A stretch of 64,000 nt of DNA from Chondrus crispus (GCF_000350225.1 NW_005179159.1:180261-244260), one strand, 5' to 3'; numbered from the stretch's first letter, positions 28,942 to 39,656 are shown. The notes: generated by a model from the sequence alone, not told the origin. Numbers and translations are program-made.

Positions 28942-30819
28942 CTAAGGGAAATAATCCTCATTCTCGCCGTCACTCGTCGATTCGCTGGAATCCACGGGTG
29001 CGGCAGTGTCACATGTTGATCTACTGAACTTGGTGGCACATGCACGTCGTAGATCGTTCTCATCCTGTCCTTTATCACGGTCATCCTGTCCTTTATCACG
29101 GTCATCCTGTGAAAAGTACGCCAACCCAAGGTCAATAAACCACACCCTCCAGGTCACTACTCCCTTCTCATCCATCTCTCGTTTCGCCCTCATATTCCGC
29201 GTGCCGATGTCCATGTGGCGCAATCCAGTCTCGTGAAGCTCTCTAAGTGCTTCGTGCGCCGCTTGTGTTAGCAATTCACTATCTCTGCTGTCAAGCACAA
29301 CATTCCCACACCTCAACACTTCATTGAGCCCGTTTTCGTTCGTTTCTATACTCAAAGATTCTCCCACATGCTCTGTCACAACCACTGTGTCCGTTTCCGG
29401 TTCCTTCCAAAGCGCCACTACACGCGGTAACACCGTCCCCAACAAGTGTGGACATGTATCCGCGACTTCTTCGTATACCTCAGCCTCGTTCACGATCATA
29501 TCTAATCCTTCTTGGCTAGCGCAGTTCCAGTACTTCACGGCTACTTCCATGTCACCATTCCAGCTCCGCAACACCGTCGAGTGCCCGTCCGTCGTGATGA
29601 TGTCATCTGAAGCCTCCATTAAACGGCGGATCAGTTCTGGCTGATATAACTGTGCTGCATCTTGTTCAAATAATGCGCAGTCCTGGGTTTTCGGACGCAT
29701 ATGTCTGTTCTGGATACATGCTGCCGTATTTGCAGCTTTCGTCCCACTACGACCAGATGTCGCCTCAGTGACACGAGAGCCCAGCCCTCTTGTTATCTTC
29801 TCGGGTTTCAAAACGTTGCGACTACTTTCATTGGTCCCAGAGCTTTCACGCGGGTTCTTCCTCAGGCGAGTCTTCTGAAAATCATTGAACGCTGCTTGCA
29901 ATTCATCGCTGCTGTTGGAGCTTGTCTCGCATTCGCGGAGCATCGCGATGATGGCATGAAACGAGGATTCGTCCGCGTTACATTTGTAAAACCTGGAAAC
30001 CTCAACCTGCAGTTTCCATCCGCTCCTCCCGCTGTGCGCTCCAACCTTCATGAAGATGGTGTCGTTGTGGTTTGTTAAGAAGACGCACCCATTCTTCGTG
30101 TGCATGGCGTGTATCAAAGCCTGCGACATCATGCTGACGTACCAGCTCTTCCCCTCTTCTTTGTATCCGTCATTATGCGTGGCGGCAACATGTCCTGAAG
30201 AATTCTCCTGGACGGGAGTTGGAGTGAGTGGAATTGATGGCCGCTTCAGATCTCCTACCACCAGAATGATTTGTTCTTGGTTCTTGTTCTTACTTTCCGA
30301 AAACATAAAGCCTGGAGACCGACGAAATACCAAATCAATCGGTGGCGACCCACCATAGCGGAACAAAGACGATGGTATGCGCTCGTTGTGACCAGCGGTA
30401 ACCAATGTTTGCTTGTGGTCGAGCTTTTCGTAAACACGAGCCACAGAACAAGAAGCATTCGAAACAATATGCAACGTATCAGTCTCTGTGGGTACGATGT
30501 AACTCTCTGTCAATTGCTGTCTAGCTCCAATGAACATTGCCCCAACCTCCAATCTCTCGGTTTCGGGGAGGGAAGCGATAAGAATCTTGGAGTCCCTGCA
30601 TGCAGCTTTTACCTTATCGTCAAAGTCGGACCAAGCGATGAATCTTGTCCGTTCAGGTAAAATCTCAATCATAGTGTGCCCGGTGCTCGAATGCCCCGTG
30701 TAGACGGATGAGACGAGCGGAGGAGTCGGCGGAAGCTGCAAGTTGGCAAAGCAGTTCTCATTCTGTTCTCTAGACCAAGAGCGTAATGTGTCATTTATGG
30801 GGGGGCACGGATACGCCAT
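28942..30819 (-). CDS. PD-(D/E)xK nuclease-like and protein-kinase fusion, Crinkler-type
   Basis: 625 codons from ATG at 30819; an in-frame TTG lies two codons upstream. The N-terminal half has a restriction-endonuclease-fold signature: SPPIDLVF (D162), then ILVVGDLKRP (D190-x-K192), followed by the helix YVSMMSQALIHAM. The C-terminal half is an atypical kinase: VAVK (K429), acidic residue in VNEAEVYEE, HMDIGTRN (D537, N542; HRD reads HMD) and FIDLGLAY (D563; DFG reads DLG). A tandem DDRDKGQ repeat follows the kinase and the tail is acidic. Nuclease-plus-kinase architecture is described for Crinkler-related eukaryotic proteins. Single open exon with all key residues, so possibly functional. 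Secretion is not shown: no signal peptide seen. Confidence 0.75.
   Translation of the reverse strand: MAYPCPPINDTLRSWSREQNENCFANLQLPPTPPLVSSVYTGHSSTGHTMIEILPERTRFIAWSDFDDKVKAACRDSKILIASLPETERLEVGAMFIGARQQLTESYIVPTETDTLHIVSNASCSVARVYEKLDHKQTLVTAGHNERIPSSLFRYGGSPPIDLVFRRSPGFMFSESKNKNQEQIILVVGDLKRPSIPLTPTPVQENSSGHVAATHNDGYKEEGKSWYVSMMSQALIHAMHTKNGCVFLTNHNDTIFMKVGAHSGRSGWKLQVEVSRFYKCNADESSFHAIIAMLRECETSSNSSDELQAAFNDFQKTRLRKNPRESSGTNESSRNVLKPEKITRGLGSRVTEATSGRSGTKAANTAACIQNRHMRPKTQDCALFEQDAAQLYQPELIRRLMEASDDIITTDGHSTVLRSWNGDMEVAVKYWNCASQEGLDMIVNEAEVYEEVADTCPHLLGTVLPRVVALWKEPETDTVVVTEHVGESLSIETNENGLNEVLRCGNVVLDSRDSELLTQAAHEALRELHETGLRHMDIGTRNMRAKREMDEKGVVTWRVWFIDLGLAYFSQDDRDKGQDDRDKGQDENDLRRACATKFSRSTCDTAAPVDSSESTSDGENEDYFP
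29060..29110 (-). repeat. 21-bp tandem repeat inside the nuclease-kinase gene
   Basis: TCATCCTGTCCTTTATCACGG occurs twice plus a partial third copy. It encodes repeated DDRDKGQ just after the kinase DLG segment. Confidence 0.85.
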
Positions 30820-31333
30820 ACCCAAGAAAGAACTCTGAAAGCAGTATTTCGTCCAGAACTGCCACTTGGGTGATCCTCAGAACGTTCACGGGATCAGGCC
30901 TGTCTTAAAAAGGCGGACAAACGTCTACCCGCGTATGTCCGCTTCTGCCCTTGCGCCCGCTCCGTTGAACACGGATCGTTGTTCATAAGTCAATAGATTT
31001 GGGTAGATCCAAAAAGAAGCGCACATCGCTGGTTCCAAGGCGCGAGAGCAGCCCTGCTTATTCTAATTGCGTATAAATTCAGCTCTGCTGGGGAGCCGGT
31101 GCGAAAAACGGTGAGATACTGTAATGAAAACGGGGCAGCAGTAAAGAGGTGTTTACAGCGGATGCTGTCGTTGACTACTGTAATGCTTGAGACTGGACTT
31201 CAGAGTGTGAGAGCATCCCCACCGCATCTCAGCCCAAAGACCAAAATCTGTTGTGCTACTATTGGCCAGACCAAAATACGTTTTTGGGCTCTTTCCTAAA
31301 ACTCGATCATCCCCACTGGTGTTCCATCCATAA
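30820..31333. other. Upstream region of the nuclease-kinase gene; partial MITE ends
   Basis: No gene. At 31209 GAGCATCCCCACCGC and at 31308 CATCCCCACTGG resemble the PIF-type terminus found at 31334, suggesting another decayed small element. Confidence 0.4.
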
Positions 31334-32553
31334 GAGCATCCCCACCGGCATGAGCAAAGAGTTAAAAGGTAAAATTTTAGCTTTTACACCCTGGTGAATC
31401 CGCTCCACCGGGGAGTTAAAAGGTAAAATTATTTAGCCCGGGGGTATTTCCAGGGTGCAAATCGGTCGGTTTTGCACCTCGAAAATAGCCCAGAGCCAAA
31501 AGTGCACGACACAAGTGCGAAGCAGTTACAGGGGGGGTCGCGATATAGTGCCATATTTGTTAGTGCCAGCTCCGATATAGTGCTACCCTTCTGCGTGTGG
31601 CACGAATTTTGAGCCAAAAACGAAGGGTCTCCAGGGAGGCAGTTGGATGGACATGTGTGTACTGCCCGAGAGCCGCTGCCGCCGCGGAAAGATATTATGC
31701 AGTTGCCAACTCGAATAGAAAGTATGGCGGAAAAAGGCAGGGTCGATGATGCAATTGGACATCTGCAAAAGTGTAGGCTGGCATTTATGGCGGCGAAAAA
31801 GGAGGAAGTCAATGCAACGGCTCGGCAGCTACTAATAACAGAAATGCTTGATTAGACTTGAGTCTGTAGTGAAGATACAAAGCATGAGTGATGGCGTCCT
31901 GCGAGCGGTCTTTCTGAGCAGTGATGCAAGGAAGTGGCTGCAAAAAAGCCGTAAATCTCATTATCTAACAGTGCGTGGTTCGATATAGTGCTGTTTCCGG
32001 CCCACTGACACAGGGTAGCACTATATCGCGACCCCCCCCTGTATTGGTTTCTGGTAGCGGGAATCTGCTCGTACAGTACCAAGGGTACTTCCCGTTCTCC
32101 TACCTTTGGGTACATGTTTCACTCGCGTATTGCCGCGCTTCCCTCTCCAACCTGCGCCTCTCCTGCATCGATTCGCAAGGTACATGCGATCTTGCCCAAC
32201 CACCACCCTGTTTATGCGCTCCCTTTCGCACACCGCTCTCCCAGGTGCAGAACATGCTCTCACCAACCCACCCAATCATTGCCTCTTCCATCTCGAGCCT
32301 CGTTCCCATCACAATAATGGCCGGCACAGAGCAGCCGAAATCCAGAGGATTTAACTATTCCTCCAATGAAGACTGCTCCATTTGAGTGCGTCTCTGCATT
32401 TAGCTCTGGCAACACCGGTGGAGTGTGTTGATGTCGGAGCTAAAATGCCAAATGTGAACAAATGCACCTGGGCATGCGCACCAGTATTTGAATGACAAGT
32501 GTTGAAAATATTTAGCTCTTTGCTCATTTATTCTTCAACCGGTGGGGATGCTC
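31334..32553. mobile_element. PIF/Harbinger-type nonautonomous element (MITE), TSD TAA
   Basis: Starts GAGCATCCCCACCGG and ends CCGGTGGGGATGCTC, flanked by TAA at 31331-31333 and 32554-32556. GAGCAAAGAG / CTCTTTGCTC extends the inverted match. A 3-bp TWA duplication with GAGCAT-like ends is the PIF/Harbinger signature. No transposase inside; a second small element is nested within it. Confidence 0.85.
31529..32041. mobile_element. 513-bp TA-flanked MITE nested in the PIF-type MITE
   Basis: Starts CAGGGGGGGTCGCGATATAG and ends with its inverted copy (one extra C), with TA on each side (31527-31528, 32042-32043). The subterminal word GATATAGTGCTACCC is also inverted. TA duplication points to the Tc1/mariner superfamily. 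It has a 70-codon plus-strand ORF (31643-31855) ending in AIGHLQKCRLAFMAAKKEE. That motif resembles one in the ORF split by element E; no transposase. Confidence 0.8.
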
Positions 32554-32556
32554 TAA

Positions 32557-34689
32557 GTGTGGTAGGTGCGAAACACACTGTGCCTGCACTAAGTGCGCCG
32601 CTAGTAGGTGCCGATCCCCGGCAACATGCCGGAGGTGCAGGGGGTGTGATGGTCACTGTAGGTGCGGCGAGCAGGCTATCCGGTATGTTGACCCGGAAGA
32701 TCCTCACCCCATGGTGAGAGGACTGCATCCATCGCTTAACGACTACCGTACGGCCGGGGATGGCAGTGCATTTCAGAGCCCCCGAACATGGGGAGATGCG
32801 CCACTGACCCCCCCGTGTAGGCCCGACTCACCGTGGTCCGAGGGAAGTCAAGATAGTGATGACGACGTCATCCACGTTTTAGGTGAGGATGACCCCCTGC
32901 CGACGTATGGAGTCAAAGGGGAAATTAGTTTTTACGACATTCCACGTAGCAGAATCTCGGATGTATGGGAGAGTGGACACGGTGGCAGCCGGGGAAAAGG
33001 ACCTACGCCTGTACCATGGGACGAGAGTGACCTCGCCTTTGCTGACATCCCAGTTAGGCCGGATTACAAAATGGACAGATGCTTCGTCATAGACGATGAA
33101 GGGACACTCATAGCCGACATCCGAGAACTGACCGTACGCATCCGGATGGTTTGCGATATGTACGTGGCCCCTTGGTCTACGGACCTCAAGGAAGGATGGC
33201 CGGGAGATGCCGGGGCTTCGAGCGATATGATAGACGAGTTCATAGGCTGGTAGAGAGGGGAGAAGTGACGTTGTACGAGGAGGGTTGTGATCCGCGTAGC
33301 CTGCCCGTTCCCATCTTATTTGATCTGCCGATCCCGACAAGTCCGGGAGTGAGTGTGCTCAGCTGGCATGCTAGGCCTATACAAACGGGGGATGCTTGGA
33401 GGTCAATGGCCAAGTGGTTCCAGGATACGTGTGCGCCGCCCTGGCTTAAAACGCACGCGCTGTGCCCGACTTGGTGGCCCCAGGCCTGCTATCACGGTAG
33501 AAGACAGACCGTAGGGGGGTACGTGGACGGGAACCTGGCTCCCCGGAGTGGAGACTTGGCAGGAGGGAGTGACGTTGCCATTAAAGTTGGGGTTATAGAG
33601 AAGGGGACGAGTCTATATCGATGTTCGCGTACCTCGTAGATTTGTACGATTCTAGCAACACCGCAATATGGGTTGACTTGGAGAAGGTCCTCATGAATAG
33701 CGTGGTTAGAGGGCTCCGCTCTTTTATCGTGGGGTCGTGCAGAAATAGCTGCTTCATAGACAAGAGAACGGACAGGCTCCTCCACACCATTGCTGAACCG
33801 CGGACACTAAGGCTCAACGGGCACCACCCCCGCATCAAGTATCCAAAGCTAGAGTCGTGCAGGCGTGTAGGAGTGAGCCTTAAGAACCCAAAATCTGAGA
33901 AAGGGTTAGGGTGGATTGCGATGGCCAGCCGTCTGAGCGTGGACGGTGCCATTAGGGCCATCTCATTGAACCCATACGTGCTAGCGCTCGGAGCGTGGGA
34001 ACTGCTTCTTTGCGCTCTTCCGAGAGTGTGCCAAAAGTGACGGTCGTACCGTAGGACCCGTTAGTGCGACTCAGATTCCCAACTGCGTGCTGTTCCTACC
34101 GGACGACTTCTTCCTCCGCATCACAATGAATGATAAGTGGGTGGCTGCTGAGGCCGGACATCTTAGGACAGTGCCTTCATACCATACTGGAACGCCGAGA
34201 GAGGTTCTCTCAGGTTGGTACGGCCTACCCGACCCATGGGACAGGCTAGAGCCATTATTCACTAGGGTGCCCCCACAGGACAACGGATTCGCTATCAGCT
34301 TTTCAGAGCCGGGAAAGTCCTCGGCGGAAAGCAGCGTCTCAGAGGGAACCATCACTATAGCACAGAGTGGGGTCACCAGACTGACAGTGACAAGTGACTG
34401 CTATGGCAGGTTCTACGACGAAAACCCTGATGAGGACTTGCCCAACAGCCGCGCAGCGCTGAGCTCTGAGGAAGCCGCTATCGCACGTCGAACTTCCGCC
34501 ACCCCCGCTCGGGTCCGGCGTGCAGTGGCAGAGCGAGGGCGAGCAGCATGGTTGCCCTACCGAATCCGTGAAGGAGACTGTCACCTGCTGCTAGCCGATG
34601 AGATTTTGGCCGGGCGTATAGGTGGAGGCGATGGATGCAAGTTGCACGGCAATGCGAGTCTGGTCAGGCTCCGGGACGTACGCCCTTGA
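32557..34689 (+). pseudogene. Broken Cys-rich gene of unknown family
   Basis: A series of plus-strand frames reads as one decayed product, shifting frame at about 33245, 33600 and 34050. It begins next to the MITE's TAA site with a dense cysteine module: KCGRCETHCACTKC, then CRRCRGCDGHCRCGE. The frame then passes through the ATG at 32711 to an acidic segment (SDDDVIHVLGEDDPLPTYGV). Later pieces: VERGEVTLYEEGCDPRSLPV, AYLVDLYDSSNTAIWVDLEK, GLGWIAMASRLSVDGAI, and NDKWVAAEAGHLRTVPSYHT with GWYGLPDPWDRLEPLF. The cysteine spacing suggests metal binding. No family is recognised, and a foreign (for example viral) source is possible but unsupported. The 5' end may be cut by the MITE. Confidence 0.4.
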
Positions 34690-34879
34690 GGGCCGGGTTG
34701 ATGCCTGTGAAGGAGAAGAACTGGTGGAGCTCGAGCGTGTCCGGGTCGACGACGGCGTTGACGTTGGCGTCGGTGCGCAAGATGACCGGGCCCTTGGTGG
34801 GGACGTACTGAACGGTGACGTTGATGTTGGTGGTAGGCTTTTGAAAGGATTTTCGCGATAGCAGATATATCTCCTTCAA
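34664..34879 (-). pseudogene. Possible host exon fragment, unrecognised
   Basis: Minus-strand frame NINVTVQYVPTKGPVILRTD ... VVDPDTLELHQFFSFTG ... NPALKG with strong GC bias at third positions, unlike its neighbours. A GTACGT donor-like word follows NPALKG. It may be a captured or leftover exon; family not recognised. Confidence 0.3.
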
Positions 34880-35218
34880 TAAACGTTTTTTCTCTCTTCA
34901 TTTTTCCGTGAATACCAATCAGCTTATTGGCGCTTCGTGGCAGAAGGTCTGGTCTGCCTTGATCCAAAATCTGGCAAGCGTTCTCTCAGAAACGTCTTCC
35001 GAGGCTTCCAAAATTAAATCACAGACATCTAACATGGGCGGGTCATGACTCATGACTCATGACCCTCATCCAGCCCTTTCATTCCAGCTTTCATTTTTGG
35101 CTCCTTCGCGAAAAAAATCCCGGTGTTCTACTGTTGCCGACATGGGCTCAACTAATCGTGATTTATATTAGAGCTTCAAGGCTGCAACCGAGCCTAAACA
35201 GAGGTTCATTTTAATGTT
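34880..35218. other. Stretch without a gene
   Basis: Three tandem copies of TCATGAC-like words at about 35043-35070. The left target site of the MULE, TTTAATGTT, is at 35210-35218. Confidence 0.4.
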
Positions 35219-35326
35219 GGGAGATTTTGCGTTTAGTGGGGCGATCGTGGTCTTTTTTGTGGCAAAAAGGGGGTGAAATGGCTTTTCTTGTAGTGTTGAG
35301 GGGGTGACGCGGTCAAATTTGCTGAG
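35219..35326 (+). repeat. Left terminal inverted repeat of the MULE
   Basis: Begins GGGAGATTTTGCGTTTAGTG and matches the reverse complement of 39963-40070 over most of its length. Confidence 0.88.
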
Positions 35327-36670
35327 GCACCCATCCGATTGAGAAATATTTGTAGGGATCGTATGGGTGACGTCTTCAACATGAGGGTGACAGAAAAGAA
35401 TTTGGTTGTTCGTGAGGGGCGACAGAATCTGAACAAAGTGGACGGTGCTATAAATTGTACTAAATGACAGGCGAAATCGGATACGAAGGCGTTACTAAAA
35501 GAGCAGCTACTGGGCTACTCTGCAGTATCCCCATACAGCTGTTTCAGAGAGCAGTCCTTCACTGTGTGATCTGCCATCCGACACAAAGAACAGGAGTACA
35601 CACGCTTCTTCTTCGCAGCAGGGCCTTTTTCGTACCAGATTTTTCTTCGCCTACCAGCCCTCCTAACCGGACGACCCCTTGGCGGCGGCAAAGCTTTTGG
35701 AATTTGCAGGTTCTCCTTCGTAGTAACGAGCTTCTTCGCATTGAATAAAATGTCGTCGACCCTTGCTTGTGAAGGAAGACTATACTCCATATTGGCGTAC
35801 TGCCTAACCCAGGCATATGTTAGATGACGCGCTTCAATAAACCGATAGAGATTGCTTGGTTCATACTTTTCGAGAAGAACAGAGACGCCATGCCAACAGG
35901 GGAATCCAGACCCATTTGTAGAGTAAGCGCAGCAAGAAGGGGGGGTTTGGGTATTATTGCTAAGCCTTACAAGCCGCAGAACGGTTCCATTTTGCTGACT
36001 AGCGACGGTGGCTTCCATTTGCGACGTACCATCCAGAAAATGCACAGAAGACCGATATACGTGAGCTCTCTGAATTAGGTATGCGAGATGGTTCTGTGTG
36101 CGAGGAGGGACGGGAGATTTACAAGACAGGGCACTGTTCTGGCGACGCAAAAAATTTGTTCTCTGCAGAAGCACAACCCTTGAAAGCATCTTCTGAGGCT
36201 CCACGGAACGAATATGATTCCTAAGATCAGCTGACATGTGGCTTTCAGCCACCGTGAAGTTGTTATACGGCCTTCTAAGCTGGAAAATGCCCTGTACACT
36301 TCAGAATCTTCGAATCTATCCAGATAGGTCTTTTGTGTCGCAGAAAAATCTGTTTTCAGAGCGTTCACCTGTTCTCGAGACGGAGCATATACTGCTCGTT
36401 CATACAACCGTATTCCAACGCCCTTGTTAGATCCTAATCGCGCGGACATGTTTTTTTAACATGAAGAGGATCCAGGAATAACGGCGCATTACTTATGGCG
36501 TCCGGGTAGGCTGCGTCGATTGACTTTTCCTGATTGACAATTGTCACCCTCCCATTAATGTCAAATCCCGGAATTTCTCTACATGCCCGAAAGACCTTTC
36601 CCCAGGACTCTTTGTTCTCAGGACCCACGAAGTGCGCAAAGACCAAAGGACAGAGCTGATGATTTGCATC

Positions 36671-36791
36671 GTACCCGATTACCTGAAAAGTAGACCCATA
36701 CGATCGTATGGGTCTACTTTTCAGGTAATCGGGTACACACTGCGAAGGGGTAGGAATGCAGTCGACGGCATTCCTACCCCTTCGCAGTGTG
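36671..36791. repeat. Two adjacent palindromes, 66 bp and 56 bp
   Basis: 36671-36736 is a perfect 66-bp palindrome centred on CGATCG. 36736-36791 is a 56-bp palindrome with one mismatched pair, centred on GTCGAC. On the coding (minus) strand the order is A, reverse-complement of A, reverse-complement of B, B. It breaks the MULE transposase frame between GVGM and STFQV. Confidence 0.95.
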
Positions 36792-38144
36792 CGGCATCCG
36801 CACTGGGCGTTCGTCGACCATGTTGGCAGTAACTCTGCGCGGAAGAAGGAACAAACAGCAATCCCCTGTAATAGCGACCGTCGCCTATATCAGATACGTC
36901 CACATCTGCGGCATTAAAGGAAGCATCCTTCGGTAAATTGTCTGCCTTCTTGCACTGCTCGAATATATGACGAGCCGCCTTAATCCGTTGTTCCCTCATC
37001 TCCGCTGCACAGCAAGTAAACATTTCTACCTTATGCCCCACCCCTCTGAGCGCATCTGCGTAACCTTCCAATGCGGCCATGTCTACGGCGCGCGAAATGG
37101 TGAAATGACGGAGCAACTCTGTCCGAATACGCCGATAATGACTATATGGAGGCTGACGCAAATACAGGCGCTTCGCTCGGACAACGGAAGCGATCGTTTT
37201 GCAAGGCACATTCGGATCGTCTTGTACGTGTTCTAAAATTGCTCGGGCAATCTGATGTGGGGTATATGCAGGGGCACAAGAAGACGATCTTGACGCAATT
37301 TTCATTGGACTGTCCGCGACATGTTGCCCGAAGCACTCATTGAGGTGGTCTTGGAACTTGTTTAGTTTCCAAAAACCGGTCCTCGGTTGCCAATCGAAAA
37401 CAAAAGTCGCATGGTACCCATCTGTGCGGCACTTCATGCGCACTTTGACAGTATTCTGCATAATGTTAACTCCCCGTTGCGCCCCGAGGTTCGCAGTTTG
37501 TGCTCTAATCAGCTGCTCACATCTCCACCGGCCCTTCAAGGCGATCCCCACTTTCGGTTTAACGTCCAAAATTGGACGGGGCTTCCTTGTCATGGCAGGC
37601 AATCGATCTGCTCGCACTGCATCTTTCGCACGAATCATGGTTCGTCGCTTCGATTGGCGCTCCTGTAGCGTTCGACGGGTTTTCTTGTCGATATCATCCG
37701 GAATAGGATCGGCAGCGCGCTCTTCGACATCCTCTTCTTCTTCCTCACATTCGATTGCAATGTGATTCTTCGGGTCGAAGTCCTCGTCCGACGTAACGTC
37801 TTCTTCGGAATCAATTTCCAAGCACCCGGCCACCTCTCTGTCTTCCTCGAAATTCCTTCCTGCCTCACTCCCAAGATCATCTCCTCCATCTTCAAATTGT
37901 ACTCCGTCGATGCATTCTTCCATTCTCTCCACGTCTGCGAACACCCCTGAATTTTCGCCATCCTTGCTGACATTTTCCTCGTCCATTTTGTCCGCGCTGC
38001 TCTCGCGAGAAGGATCGTCTGCTATGCCGCGAAATCGGCCGAAAAGACGACGGGATGGTGGTGGAGCTATACATTTCTCTACCTCGTCCACATCATCGTT
38101 ACGTTCACCGTTGGACATACTATCTTCATCCTCTCCATCCTTGT

Positions 38145-38753
38145 TGTAGTATAAACACCCCCAACGGAGGGAGGTGTATACTCAGTTCTTGCGGAGACCC
38201 CGATCGGAGAAGGGAAGCAACCCCAGCTAACGGAACCGGAAAGCGGGCTCGGGTAGCGTGATGGTAGAGCGGGTTCGGACGGGGACGCGCGCACGGGCTG
38301 GTCGATCTACGCCTCGACGCCCCGGCGCAGCGGTGGGTTACGTACCAGCGCTGACGGGCGGAGGCGGACCTAGGCTCGCTCGTGTGCTCGCGCGTCCCCT
38401 GCCCGCTCGGCTCCTAACTAGATACGGGCTATTGTATGCAACCCGATCTAGAATAAGCGGGGCGAGCTTGACCAAAGGCGTAGGTTCTGGACAAGCTCGT
38501 GCTTGTCCTCCCCCGTCACCGTCGGTCCGCTCACGTATTTAATGTACAAGTTAGTCTATCATACTACAGTACAGTACGTACTGTACTATAGTGCTACTGT
38601 GGTCGGCTACAGTAGTGGGTGCGGGTCGCGCGTACTGTAGGGCTGTCAGCATTCGGTGCTGACAGCACGCGCGCTCGTGCGCGTCGTACTGTAGAGCTCG
38701 GGCTCTACAGTAGCTGATCTAATCTAAATGTAGTCCCAGGGGGTTATATTACA
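38145..38753 (-). repeat. Solo LTR of the element-B family inside the MULE
   Basis: 609 bp, flanked by CTTGT (38140-38144 and 38754-38758). On the minus strand it starts TGTAATATAACCCCCTGGG and ends GGTGTTTATACTACA. It contains the hairpins GCTGTCAGC/GCTGACAGC, GTAGAGC/GCTCTAC and a TACAGTACAGTACGTACTGT palindrome before TTAAATA. It aligns with the shorter LTR at 52040-52357. Confidence 0.9.
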
Positions 38754-39584
38754 CTTGTCAGTACCATCATTTTCAAGCACCGCCCGCAAGTGAGAAGCCA
38801 TTTCTCTCTCTGTTCTCTTCCTTTTCTCTCTGTCCCTTTCCTTCTGCAGCTGCGCAGCCCTTGCTCGTTCTTCCCTCTCCTTCTGCAGTTGAGCGGCCCT
38901 AGCTGCCTCTTCTCTCTCTTTTTGCAATTGCTTCCAGGTTCTCGCCTGCCTCTCCCGTACAGCGTCTTCCTCGCTGTCACTGCAAACGTCTGACGCGCCC
39001 TTCGAAGCCTTCTCGTGCTCTTCATTGTTCGAGCATTCTCTTTGGCGTTGAGTCTCCCTGACATTGTCTTGTTTCTCTTGCGCAGCGCGTTCCATTTTGT
39101 CGAGAGAGAACTCTCTTTCGGAAGAGGTTTTGCCAAACGCGATGAATGCCGGCAGTAACACGACCTTACCACACTGAATATCCTCATCGATTTCTATGTA
39201 CCGAACTTAGCTCTCCGCCTGCTGCATGGCACGCTTGAGTACTTTCATACACCTGTCCGCACAGCGCGGTTGAACTGCCCGCACTTTGTCGGGGTGGACG
39301 AGAACGGCAAGACGCTTGTACTGTTTTTTCATTTCACGCAATGTTGCGTTGCGCGCAGATACGCAAAAAACATCCATGAGGGGTGTCACACCTTCTTCCA
39401 CAGTGGCAAGGTGACGGATACCCTGCGCCATGGTCTGGGGCAATAAGCGCATTTTGAAAAGACGAATTAAAAATGACAGCAGAGGAGGGGCACAGGGGTG
39501 ACATGGCCATGGGGATAGGGAACGATGTCTGTCGTGGAGGTGACAGTCGATAAGGGGCCACACAGGCGTGGCGTTCATTGATCA

Positions 39585-39656
39585 ACAAAAGCCATTTCAC
39601 CCCGTTTTTGCCACCAAACTACTGTACACCCATCGCCCCACCACAAAAATCTCCCG
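39585..39656 (-). repeat. Internal third copy of the MULE terminal repeat
   Basis: The reverse complement reads GGGAGATTTTTG, then GTGGGGCGATGG ... GGTGAAATGGCTTTTGTTG. It is diverged from the two outer TIRs and points the same way as the right TIR. Confidence 0.8.

Larger units (their letters stand above)
35515..39578 (-). pseudogene. J-domain / coiled-coil / MULE transposase fusion, broken
   Basis: From ATG 39578: a J-domain-like segment (TLREMKKQYKRLAVLVHPDK, HPD at residues 95-97), then TAA at 39207-39209. The same frame continues into a charged coiled coil (repeated AAQLQKEREE). The solo LTR interrupts at 38753. Discounting LTR plus one CTTGT site, the frame joins directly to the transposase (38139 down). 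That part has an acidic stretch, a Cys/His FAR1/MuDR-like module (MKCRTDGYHATF ... HLNEC) and the first catalytic Asp in SADAAHCEG. A ~62-nt foldback insertion (36701-36762) shifts frame. Next come IGYDANHQLCPLVF and IVNQEKS, where a catalytic Asp is expected. One A is missing in an A-run near 36452, and another shift lies near 36275. The C-terminus has a SWIM-like CxH motif (GFPCWHG) and a CCHC knuckle (CSLCRMADHTVKDC). Confidence 0.8.
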
